From CAYZJB01 sp964602985 (lineage in GTDB: Bacteria; CLD3; SB21), in NCBI GenBank assembly GCA_964602985.1, contig CAZRTJ010000024.1, forward strand, positions 1 through 51,861: a DNA stretch of 51,861 nt, written 5' to 3'. A model generated the notes under the pieces. The model was not told the DNA's origin, did not search any database, and saw only the letters and a list, made by a program, of their open reading frames with translations. Numbering within the stretch: the stretch's first letter is position 1; each line of letters begins with the position of its first letter. This document shows, piece by piece, positions 43,257-50,989 of the stretch. Position numbers and translations under genes: made by a program.

Positions 43257-43678
43257 TCGAAGAAAGAATGAAATTCGCCCAAATGCCGCTCCAGTGTCTG
43301 CAGGGCATCCTCCGAAGCGTGACCGTCCGTTCCCTCCAGCGTCTTCACGGAAGCAACCACCGTCGTGAGATAGTTGTGCAACTGATGATGGGCCTCCCCT
43401 GTCATGGTGCAACTCTTGAAAATCCCGTCCACCATGGCGTTCAACTCACCATGGAGCCTTTGGTAGTCTGTAATGGACGGGTTTTTGACGTCGGATCGGA
43501 ACGAACGGACGGCCTGATGGAGTCCTTCCATTCCCGTCTTCGTGGCGGCATCCGCTTTCCATTTGTTTCCGTTATCGTCGAGTTGAACGGCTTGTCCCTC
43601 GCGCGCATGGTGGTCTTCCTTCTTGCCGCATCCCGACATCCACAGGATCACCATCAGGATCGTCCATCCTTGTCTCAT
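43253..43678 (-). CDS. small lipoprotein within the efflux operon
   Basis: AAGGAAG precedes the ATG at 43678. The 141-residue product has a lipoprotein signal with lipobox MSGC, a charged linker and a helical domain with LNAMVDGIFKSCTMTGEAHHQLHNYL. The cys-met-his pattern (CTMTGEAHHQLH) looks like a possible metal-binding helix, copper being one candidate. It is not part of the E. coli ybhGFSR set. It sits between the fusion protein and the ATPases, so an accessory or substrate-capture role is likely. Confidence 0.75.
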   Translation of the reverse strand: MRQGWTILMVILWMSGCGKKEDHHAREGQAVQLDDNGNKWKADAATKTGMEGLHQAVRSFRSDVKNPSITDYQRLHGELNAMVDGIFKSCTMTGEAHHQLHNYLTTVVASVKTLEGTDGHASEDALQTLERHLGEFHSFFE

Positions 43679-43695
43679 TGTTTTCTTCCTTTCGC

Positions 43696-44592
43696 TTACT
43701 TTTCAGTGGGTTTTTGTAAAACGGAGAAATTGACTTCCGCGGGCATACCGATTTTGAGTCGACCGTCGTTGGGAACACGAATCTTCACGGCATACACCTG
43801 GTTGACGCGCTCTTCCTTGGTCTGAATGATCTTGGGCGTGAATTCCGCCCTGGATGAGATCCACTCGATCTGACCCCGGAGCGATCGATTGTCTGTCTTG
43901 GTCTCGTCGATCCAGACTTCCACGTCCTGCTGCAATTGAATATGCGGCAATTGGTCGCCGGTGACGTAGACCCTCAGAATCAAAGATGATAGATCGGCAA
44001 TCTGATACACGGGCTTCCCGGCGGCCACGATCTCCTGCGGCTCGGCGGACTTCACAAGGACGGTCCCACGAACGGGATTGACAATGCGGCAGCGTCGGAT
44101 CTGATCGTCGATTTGTTCGATCTGAGAGACGATGGACTCGGATTCGGTGAGAATGGCCGATTCCTGATCGCGGGCGTGCTCGATCTGTCTGGTCAACACG
44201 CGGTGCTGACCGTCAATGTCATCCCACGTCTTCTGCGGGACGGAATTCGACTTCAGCAGTTCCTCGACCCGAGCTTTTTCTTTTTCCACAACCGATTTCT
44301 GTTCGACCAGAACATTCATCTGCGAACGCGCCGCCGCGGCTCGGGCCATGACCGAGGAGAAGCCCGCCTCCAACTGGCGCCTGCGCAACAACAACGGAAG
44401 GGAATCGATCCTGCCCACCACGACCCCCGAGTCCAGGACCATCCCCTCTTCCACCTGCAATTCGATCAGACGTCCGCTGACTTCCGGTGCAACGGCGATT
44501 TCGATGGCCTCGAAATTGCCGTACGCATCCGACCGAGGATCGGCGCCGGCGCAGCCGGCCAACAGCAGAATCCCTATCCAACGCGTCTTCAT
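43696..44592 (-). CDS. HlyD/YbhG-type membrane fusion lipoprotein
   Basis: The 298-residue periplasmic adaptor has a lipobox LLLAGC, split biotinyl-lipoyl strands (EVSGRLIELQVEEGMVLDSG and VNPVRGTVLVKSAEPQEIV), a long coiled-coil hairpin (about 75-165) and a beta-barrel. It would link the inner-membrane ABC pump to an outer-membrane channel, which is not encoded here. Its ATG overlaps the tetR stop by 4 bases. Confidence 0.92.
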   Translation of the reverse strand: MKTRWIGILLLAGCAGADPRSDAYGNFEAIEIAVAPEVSGRLIELQVEEGMVLDSGVVVGRIDSLPLLLRRRQLEAGFSSVMARAAAARSQMNVLVEQKSVVEKEKARVEELLKSNSVPQKTWDDIDGQHRVLTRQIEHARDQESAILTESESIVSQIEQIDDQIRRCRIVNPVRGTVLVKSAEPQEIVAAGKPVYQIADLSSLILRVYVTGDQLPHIQLQQDVEVWIDETKTDNRSLRGQIEWISSRAEFTPKIIQTKEERVNQVYAVKIRVPNDGRLKIGMPAEVNFSVLQKPTEK

Positions 44593-45224
44593 CTCGACTC
44601 CTTTGGGTGCAGCATCGACAGCAGGACCGCCGTCACCGCAGTTTTTCGTTCCTCCAGGAAACGATCAAATTCAGCATCGTTCTTCCGCAGAATCATCTGC
44701 ACGATCGGCCGCGCGACAAATGGAAACACGCACGACGCAATGAGCGTGACGAGAAATTGTTCGCCGGCAACCGGCAAATAGCGCCCCGCACGCACACCCG
44801 CCTCGTATTGCTCGATGACCTTGACGGGTTTGTCCGGATCGACGGCTCCGAAAATGTTTCGCAGTTTCTCGGGGTGCGTGGACAGTTCCCGAATCACGAA
44901 TCCGGGCATGTACGGATTGGCCCGCAACAGATCGATGTAGGAGTGGATGAATCGTGGGACCTTGTCTTCCAAAGGCTCGTCCGATTGAAGAATATCCAGC
45001 AGACGGGGAATGATTCGGCCGACGGCCTCTGCAAAGACGGCTTGAAACAGCTTCTCCTTACTGCGATAGTAGTAATGAAGCAACGCTTGATTGATGTCCG
45101 CGTCTTTCGCAATCTCGTGCATTCGCGCGCCATCGAATCCCCTAGCATGAAATACTTTTCGCGCGGAATCGATGATCCTTGACTCAATCTCTGACTTGTT
45201 TTCTATAGATTTACTGTGAATCAC
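44589..45224 (-). CDS. TetR family repressor of the efflux operon (CecR/YbiH-like)
   Basis: The 211-residue regulator has a TetR helix-turn-helix (about 14-60, HEIAKDADINQALLHYYYRSKEKL) and the C-terminal domain seen in YbiH-like proteins. The start is a GTG at 45224, the only in-frame start before the first helix. It is the first gene of a seven-gene operon in which nearly every junction is an ATGA overlap. A perfect promoter and palindrome precede it, so autoregulation of the whole pump is expected. Confidence 0.92.
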   Translation of the reverse strand: MIHSKSIENKSEIESRIIDSARKVFHARGFDGARMHEIAKDADINQALLHYYYRSKEKLFQAVFAEAVGRIIPRLLDILQSDEPLEDKVPRFIHSYIDLLRANPYMPGFVIRELSTHPEKLRNIFGAVDPDKPVKVIEQYEAGVRAGRYLPVAGEQFLVTLIASCVFPFVARPIVQMILRKNDAEFDRFLEERKTAVTAVLLSMLHPKESR

Positions 45225-45235
45225 ATGATTTAATT

Positions 45236-45247
45236 GTTTAGTTAAAC
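45236..45247 (-). promoter_or_regulatory. operator of the efflux operon
   Basis: GTTTA-GT-TAAAC is a perfect 5-2-5 inverted repeat, flanked by further TTAA symmetry, lying just after the predicted transcription start and 12 bases before the GTG start. It differs completely from the TTCGAACG operators, so the two TetR proteins of the window should not cross-regulate. Confidence 0.65.
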
Positions 45248-45257
45248 TGCTTGGTGA

Positions 45258-45286
45258 ATTATAGGGTACGAATTTGGCCTTGTCAA
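45258..45286 (-). promoter_or_regulatory. consensus sigma-70 promoter of the efflux operon
   Basis: On the minus strand TTGACA (45286-45281), 17 bases and TATAAT (45263-45258) match the E. coli consensus at all 12 positions. This shows that this organism has, or tolerates, classic sigma-70 promoters rather than the Bacteroidia TTTG/TAnnTTTG type. Confidence 0.85.
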
Positions 45287-45376
45287 TCTCTTTTTTTTGG
45301 CAAAATTACTCATGACATGGCGGTGTGATGAGTTATTCTGCAGCTCGTTTTGAACCATGCAACCGGAGAGGATAAA

Positions 45377-45748
45377 ATGAAAAAGCACTTTGCAGGTCTG
45401 CGCACGGTCAAGTACCACGTCCCTGATGTGAACGCGGCGAAGGAGTGGTACACAAAGGTTTTGGGATACCCTCCTTATTTCGACGAGCCGTTCTATGTCG
45501 GCTTCAACGTAGGCGGTTTCGAATTGGGTCTCCTGCCGGATGAAGGAGTCGTCGTGCGAGGCAATTCGCCTCTCGCTTACTGGGGCGTCGAGAATGCGCA
45601 GGAGTCGTTGAGTCGTCTGCTGTCCCTGGGGGCCACCGCGGATGAGCCTCTGCAGGATGTCGGTGGCGGCATCGTCGTCGGCTCCGTGCGCGATCCGTGG
45701 GGCAATGCCTTCGGCATCATCGAGAACCCTCATTTCAAGATCGAGTGA
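45377..45748 (+). CDS. VOC (glyoxalase/bleomycin resistance) family protein
   Basis: GGAGAGGA precedes the ATG at 45377, giving 123 residues. The vicinal oxygen chelate fold shows TVKYHVPDVNAAKEWYTKVLG at the start and VRDPWGNAFGIIENP at the end, with metal-ligand candidates at the early histidine and the late glutamate. VOC proteins include lyases, dioxygenases and binding proteins; no specific reaction can be assigned. It is divergent from the efflux operon. Confidence 0.88.
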   Translation: MKKHFAGLRTVKYHVPDVNAAKEWYTKVLGYPPYFDEPFYVGFNVGGFELGLLPDEGVVVRGNSPLAYWGVENAQESLSRLLSLGATADEPLQDVGGGIVVGSVRDPWGNAFGIIENPHFKIE

Positions 45749-45909
45749 CCTGACCGTACAACCCGTCCAACTCCACCCCCGTTGGCGGTCTATGCCACCA
45801 CCAGCGCCGCAGCGTCATGGCGTCGAAATTGACTTCCTCGGCATGAGTCCGTACTTTCATTTCAATCAGACCTGTCAACTGACCATCACATTTCATCATT
45901 TCTCATAAT

Positions 45910-48027
45910 ATGATCTTACCTCCCCTTCGTCTGGCATTGACGATACTGCTTCTCTTGCTCCTTGAGGGAATGGCCCACGCCCAGGATACGAGCCGCGTGC
46001 ATACGTGGATCCGTCAGGCCAACGAGATGGTCAACGTCGATCCGGGTCAAGCCTTGAAATTTGCCGACAGTGCGATGATCCGGTCTCGGAAGATCAGTTA
46101 CGTCACGGGCGAGGCGGAGGCTCTCCATACCATCGGCACGTCCCTGTTTTGGCTCGGCAAAATCCCGGAGGCCCGCGATTCGCTCCGCGCCGCTCAACAG
46201 TTGTTCCAAACCATGGACTCGACGCACGGCGTCGTGCGCTGTCTGCGCAACATTGGCTTGACCTATTGGCGAACCGGCGACTACGTCGAAGCGCTGGATT
46301 CCTATGATCAGGGCCTTCGGTTCCTCGACACTCGCGATGATCCTCTCCTCCGCGCCGGATTGCTGAATAACATCGGCCTGATCTACGAACTGCAAGGCGA
46401 CTATCCCGCCGCGCTGGAATGTTTTTTACGCACTCTTGCGTCCAGCCGCGAGGCAAATCATAAGAATTATATCGCGATCGCATTGATGAATATCGGACGC
46501 ATTTACCAACTCATGGGCGACTACGATCGCGCGCTGGAGTATCACCATCAGGCGCTCGAACACAACCAGACCAATCGGGAAAAACGGTTTCTCCGTCACA
46601 ACTACAGCAACCTGGGATCCGTGTATCGCGAAAAGAAAGAACTCGGGAAAGCGCTCGAATATTTCCGCAAGGCTTTCGATCATGCCCGCGACGCTCACGA
46701 ACCCGACGGAATGATCAATGCGCTGAACAGCATTGGCGATATCTACATCGAACAGGGCAACTTGAGGGAGGCTGAAACGTCCTTGCACGAAGGCCTTCGC
46801 CTGGCCCGGAAAACGGGAGTTCAGGAGGAAGAAATTCTTAGCCTGCAACACCTGGCCCGCATTGAACAAACGAAATCCAGTTGGCAGCAGGCCAGACATT
46901 ATTACGAACAGGCGCTCGCGACAGCCCGGAAAATTGGCAACAAAAAAGCCATCGCTGAGTGCGGAACCGGTCTCTCCGACGTGCTGGTCAGATTGGGTAA
47001 CCACCGTGAGGCGCTGGCCGCCTATCGCATGGCCGTCGCGATGCGCGATTCGCTGATTAATGAGGACAACCTAAAGGAAATCGCGCGGCTCGAGTTCAGA
47101 CAAACCGTGGCCGCGAAGGAACGGGAAAACGAATTACTCAAGAAAACCATGGCGCTTCAACAGGCCGAATTGGATCGCGATGCGATGGTGCAGCGCGCCT
47201 ATGTCGTCGGATTGACGTTGATGATGGTATCCGTCCTCGTACTCGTTGTAGCGTTCGTCATGAAACGCCGGGACAATTCGAAATTGGATGACATGAACCG
47301 GGTTGTTTCGAGGCAGAACGAGGAACTCAAGTCGCTGAACGAAAAGAAAAATGAATTTCTGGGCGTTGTCGCGCACGACCTTCGCAATCCGATCGGCGCC
47401 ATCGCGAACGCGATGGAGATCCTCCGCATGGACGTCGGCGATGCATCGTCTGCGCCTTCCAACTCCGATGTCATCGACGACACACTCACGGTGACGAAAC
47501 GTCTGACGACGATGGTGAACAGCCTCCTGGACGTCACGGCAATCGAAGCGGGCAAAATCACACTGGACGTTCGGCCGATGGATCTGGAGCGGCTCGCGGC
47601 AACGGTGGTCAAATTCCAGAAACTGCGAGCCGAGAAGAAAGGCATCCGGTTGGATTTGCGCCCACCCTCACAATGTCCGGTCGTCCTGGCAGATCCCCAG
47701 AGAATCTCCGAGGTCTTCGAGAACCTCATTTCCAATGCGATCGCCTACACCGATCAGGGCGGAGAAATCCATGTTTCCTTCGAATCGTCCATTGGAAAGT
47801 GGATCACTCACATCGAAGACACTGGTCAGGGTTTTCTCCCCGATGAAATTCCGTACGCCTTCGCGGGCACGCACAAAATGACCGCACGCCCGACAGCCGG
47901 CGAAATGTCCATCGGCTTTGGTCTGCTCGCCGTGAAGAAAATCATCGACCTTCATCAGGGTGAGATTTGGCTTCGGTCGGAGCGCAATAGAGGCTCTCGA
48001 TTCAGTTTCGCATTACGGAATGCGTGA
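45910..48027 (+). CDS. TPR-containing sensor histidine kinase
   Basis: The 705-residue protein has a signal peptide or signal anchor (LTILLLLLLEGMAHA), about nine tetratricopeptide repeats (30-390; for example NIGLIYELQGDYPAALECF and NLGSVYREKKELGKALEYF), a coiled coil, one transmembrane helix (around 433-455) and a kinase core with H488 in VVAHDLRNPIGA, NAIAY and EDTGQGF boxes. It is a common FCB-group design in which TPRs sense a periplasmic partner. No response regulator is adjacent. Confidence 0.9.
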   Translation: MILPPLRLALTILLLLLLEGMAHAQDTSRVHTWIRQANEMVNVDPGQALKFADSAMIRSRKISYVTGEAEALHTIGTSLFWLGKIPEARDSLRAAQQLFQTMDSTHGVVRCLRNIGLTYWRTGDYVEALDSYDQGLRFLDTRDDPLLRAGLLNNIGLIYELQGDYPAALECFLRTLASSREANHKNYIAIALMNIGRIYQLMGDYDRALEYHHQALEHNQTNREKRFLRHNYSNLGSVYREKKELGKALEYFRKAFDHARDAHEPDGMINALNSIGDIYIEQGNLREAETSLHEGLRLARKTGVQEEEILSLQHLARIEQTKSSWQQARHYYEQALATARKIGNKKAIAECGTGLSDVLVRLGNHREALAAYRMAVAMRDSLINEDNLKEIARLEFRQTVAAKERENELLKKTMALQQAELDRDAMVQRAYVVGLTLMMVSVLVLVVAFVMKRRDNSKLDDMNRVVSRQNEELKSLNEKKNEFLGVVAHDLRNPIGAIANAMEILRMDVGDASSAPSNSDVIDDTLTVTKRLTTMVNSLLDVTAIEAGKITLDVRPMDLERLAATVVKFQKLRAEKKGIRLDLRPPSQCPVVLADPQRISEVFENLISNAIAYTDQGGEIHVSFESSIGKWITHIEDTGQGFLPDEIPYAFAGTHKMTARPTAGEMSIGFGLLAVKKIIDLHQGEIWLRSERNRGSRFSFALRNA

Positions 48028-48150
48028 AAATTCTGCTGACAGAGGGCTGTCACCGCCGTCGCGTAGTCGAACCAACTGCAAACGGAATTTCTGGTAAGCC
48101 AAAGCGATTTCTTCGTCGGGAAGCTGAGGTAAACACATTAGACCCCGGCG

Positions 48151-48444
48151 ATGGGATCATGCATGTCAAGCACCTTCGCACCTATGAACACCCATGATCT
48201 GAAGAACATTGGTCCGAAGACCTACCGGCTGCTCAACGAGGTCGGCGTGTTCACACTCGCTGACCTCGAACGCTTGGGGCCGGTGGAAGTGTACGTGCTC
48301 CTGAAGCGAACCCACACCGGTGTTTCCCTGAACGCCCTGTGGGCGCTCGAAGCCGCGGTGCGCGGAATTCACTGGACCCGCCTGCCGACGTCAGTCAAAG
48401 AGTCCCTCAAACGGGAAGTTCGCGACATTCTGGGAAACTCATGA
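48151..48444 (+). CDS. TfoX C-terminal domain protein
   Basis: A stand-alone TfoX_C domain of about 97 residues: LKNIGPKTYRLLNEVGVFTLADLERLG, VEVYVLLKR and LNALWALEAAVRGIHWTRLP. This helix-hairpin-helix-like module is found alone in many genomes and is usually of unknown role; the full-length TfoX regulates competence. An ATG at 48163 is an equally possible start. Confidence 0.85.
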   Translation: MGSCMSSTFAPMNTHDLKNIGPKTYRLLNEVGVFTLADLERLGPVEVYVLLKRTHTGVSLNALWALEAAVRGIHWTRLPTSVKESLKREVRDILGNS

Positions 48445-48559
48445 TGGAAACACTTCCGTTCTGGAACTGCCGACGCCTTTTTCGCTCGTCGGCTCGTTGA
48501 GTCTGAGGATTTCTATTACGGACTGGCAAAGTAATGGGAAAAAATCTTACGTTCCGGTC

Positions 48560-49474
48560 ATGAACTCCCTGAACCAGATTATCCATGAAATCGCTGCGGA
48601 ATCCCGGGGCATGGCATCGTTGGGAAAGGTCGCGGACTACATTCCCGCACTTGCAAATGTCGAACCGCATAAGTTCGGCATCGCCGTCGTGACGCTCCAC
48701 GGAGAGGAGTTTCTGTATGGTGACGCGACGGAGGCCTTTTCCATTCAGAGTATTTCAAAGGTCTTCTCGCTGGCGCTTGTTTTCGGCGCTTTGGGCGAAT
48801 CGCTGTGGCAACGCGTGGGACGTGAACCGTCAGGCAATCCGTTCAATTCACTCGTCCAGCTTGAATACGAGCGTGGACGGCCGCGCAATCCATTCATCAA
48901 TGCAGGGGCCCTGGTCGTCATGGATTCTCTCATGACGCTCGGGAAATCTTCGTCCGACGTGCTCGCGTTCACGCGGACAGCCTCCGCGAACCCGGCCGTT
49001 CAGATCGACGAGACGATCGCAGGATCCGAAAAAGCATACGGACACCGCAACGCCGCGCTGTGCCATCTCATGCGCAGTTTCAAGAACATCCACAACGACG
49101 TGGACGATGTCCTGGAGCAATACGTTCGACAGTGTTCGATTTCGATGAGCTGCCTGGATCTCGCGCGCTCGTTTCTATTCCTGGCCAATCACGGAACCGT
49201 TCCGCAGACTGGCGAACGAATTCTCACGCAGTCTCAGTCCAAACGTCTCAGCGCGTTAATGTTGACGTGTGGGTTGTACGACGAGTCGGGGGATTTTGCA
49301 TTCCGCGTCGGACTGCCCGGCAAAAGCGGCGTCGGGGGCGGTGTCGTGGCGATCATCCCGGGACATCTGGCGATCTGCGTGTGGAGTCCGCCCTTGAATG
49401 AATTTGGCAATTCCGTTGCGGGCATACAGGCGCTCGAACTTTTCACGACCAAACTGGGAAAGTCGATTTTCTAG
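48560..49474 (+). CDS. glsA: glutaminase A
   Basis: GlsA hydrolyses glutamine to glutamate and ammonia. From the ATG at 48560 it has 304 residues (family about 305-310) with the serine-lysine pair S64/K67 in SIQSISKVF, NPFINAGAL, YGHRN and LPGKSGVGGG. The upstream TTG at 48497 would add residues unlike the family and is rejected. It stands beside the cupin gene. Confidence 0.95.
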   Translation: MNSLNQIIHEIAAESRGMASLGKVADYIPALANVEPHKFGIAVVTLHGEEFLYGDATEAFSIQSISKVFSLALVFGALGESLWQRVGREPSGNPFNSLVQLEYERGRPRNPFINAGALVVMDSLMTLGKSSSDVLAFTRTASANPAVQIDETIAGSEKAYGHRNAALCHLMRSFKNIHNDVDDVLEQYVRQCSISMSCLDLARSFLFLANHGTVPQTGERILTQSQSKRLSALMLTCGLYDESGDFAFRVGLPGKSGVGGGVVAIIPGHLAICVWSPPLNEFGNSVAGIQALELFTTKLGKSIF

Positions 49475-49513
49475 ATCACGCCTTGCCGCGAAAACGAAAG
49501 CGAAGAAGGAAGT

Positions 49514-49876
49514 ATGAAATCCGTCAATCTCACCGAATCGTTTGCGAGATTCTCCGACTACTGGCGGCCGAAAATCGTGGGGGAACTCAATGGCCAGACG
49601 GTCAAACTGGTGAAGTTTCAGGGAGAATTTGTCTGGCATCATCATGACCACGAGGACGAACTCTTTCTGGTCTGGAAAGGACAGTTTCGGATGGAATTTC
49701 GGGAGCGGACAGTTGAGCTACGCGCTGGAGAGTTTCTCATCGTCCCGAAGGGAGTCGAACACCGCCCGATCGCAGACGAAGAGGTCGAAGTCATTCTTTT
49801 CGAGCCGGCAGAAACAAAAAATACCGGGAATGTCAGCGACGATGCCCTGACCGCCGATGCGACGAAATTGGAATGA
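49514..49876 (+). CDS. cupin domain protein
   Basis: AAGGAAG precedes the ATG at 49514. The 120-residue single cupin has the metal site HHHDHEDELFLVWKG (two histidines and a glutamate) and the second motif PKGVEHRP. Small cupins of this type are metal-dependent enzymes or sugar-binding proteins of mostly unknown substrate. Confidence 0.9.
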   Translation: MKSVNLTESFARFSDYWRPKIVGELNGQTVKLVKFQGEFVWHHHDHEDELFLVWKGQFRMEFRERTVELRAGEFLIVPKGVEHRPIADEEVEVILFEPAETKNTGNVSDDALTADATKLE

Positions 49877-50301
49877 GGCACACCTGTCCTTCCGGATCCT
49901 TCAACAATCAGCGTGATCACGTGGACAGGCTAGAAGCTATCTCAAAAACACATTTTTCTCACAGGTCGTAAAGGAAACCCCACCCCTCCCTCCCCTTACA
50001 CATTTTGCATCGCAAGGTGGACTTGCAACATTTTGTGTGTAAGGGGAGGGTAGGGAGGGGTTGTACGATGTCCATAAAGGGGCGAAACTGTCCATCTACC
50101 ATGCACCATCTCCGTCCCAGCAGTGACGAGAATGAAATTCCGCTTCTAACCATAAGCGATAGCGAGCAAGCCATTCTTGAGATGCGTTTTACTTACGCTT
50201 CTTTGCAAGATCGTACTTTTTGTGGATTCGGAGGAGGTCTTTCTCCCTTTGGGCCGGGCGCTTCTCGCACTTCCGCCTTTGCTGATCCCGACACAGATAC
50301 G
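49877..50301. other. gene-free stretch with hairpin element
   Basis: Apart from the family A hairpin at 49976-50062 I see only short open frames without ribosome sites or family resemblance. No terminator follows the cupin gene other than the hairpin itself. Confidence 0.6.
49976..50062. repeat. hairpin element (family A), solitary copy
   Basis: Arms 49976-50002 and 50036-50062 start AACCCC and end AGGGGTT, with TTACACA/TGTGTAA at the inner ends. They share CCCCTTAC/GTAAGGGGAGGG with the array at 9962-10400, 40 kb away, and the loop again contains ATTTTGC. This shows a dispersed family rather than a local expansion. Confidence 0.85.
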
Positions 50302-50517
50302 CTACTTGCGAAACAGGTCATCAGCCGCAATAAACCGCCTCTTTCGCTTTGAACTGTCTTTGACATACTTCGTAACAAACTTCAGGTCCTGAATATCTTC
50401 ATACATTTCGTAAAGCGACTTCTTTAATAAAGTCGACCTGTCTTCATGAAGATACTCGGAAAGGTGGTTAAGAATTTCTTCTTCTTCCTGATTCAATCGT
50501 ACTGAGATTATAGCCAT
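50302..50517 (-). CDS. ribbon-helix-helix type antitoxin
   Basis: The 71-residue protein opens with AIISVRLNQEEEEILNHLSEYL, a ribbon-helix-helix DNA-binding motif, and ends with a basic tail (SSKRKRRFIAADDLF) suited to wrapping a toxin. It overlaps the toxin gene by 10 bases and lies downstream of it, the reverse of the common antitoxin-first order. Confidence 0.8.
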   Translation of the reverse strand: MAIISVRLNQEEEEILNHLSEYLHEDRSTLLKKSLYEMYEDIQDLKFVTKYVKDSSKRKRRFIAADDLFRK

Positions 50518-50777
50518 TTTTTATACACCTCATCTCGTTTGGAAATTGCTATTACATAGAAATCTTGATTCTTGACAAAAAAGATGGCCCTGTATTTTCC
50601 CTTTCTTAACCTGAAGTAGTCAACCCCTTCATGAGTCGTAAGTTTCTTAATGTCAAAAAGATTCAAATCCTTGGTTAGATCAAGCGCTTGAAAAGCGTGA
50701 TTGAACAATTCCGCAATTTCCTTCGGCGGCTGACCTTTCTTCAGTCTTCTGGCTGCCGCCTCATCATAGTACACCAT
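50508..50777 (-). CDS. RelE/ParE-superfamily toxin
   Basis: The 89-residue protein has the RelE-fold plan: a helical start, LNLFDIKKLTTHEGVDYFRLRKGKYRAIFFVKNQDFYVIAISKRDEVYK, in which the arginine-rich strand and the closing helix match mRNA interferases. The ATG at 50777 directly abuts a palindrome. The gene pair is AT-rich against its surroundings, as expected for a mobile addiction module. Confidence 0.8.
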   Translation of the reverse strand: MVYYDEAAARRLKKGQPPKEIAELFNHAFQALDLTKDLNLFDIKKLTTHEGVDYFRLRKGKYRAIFFVKNQDFYVIAISKRDEVYKKWL

Positions 50778-50791
50778 ATTACATTGTAATA
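50777..50791 (-). promoter_or_regulatory. palindromic operator of the toxin-antitoxin pair
   Basis: TATTACA-T-TGTAATA is a perfect 7-1-7 palindrome that touches the first base of the toxin start codon. Autorepression by the ribbon-helix-helix antitoxin would block both transcription start and ribosome entry. Confidence 0.6.
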
Positions 50792-50989
50792 CATGGAACG
50801 GTCAGTGTCAAACGGGTTTGGTTCCTTTTGCATGCCTGTCAGAATTCGTATCGTCCCCAACACGGACCAGCTTTCTTGCCGCGACCCTGTGACCTGAACC
50901 ACTGCACCGTTCACAACAAGAACCTACTTTCTTTCAAAACCGTGATTATATTTGTATTAGTATCGATTAAGTATCCATCGAGGAGCATC

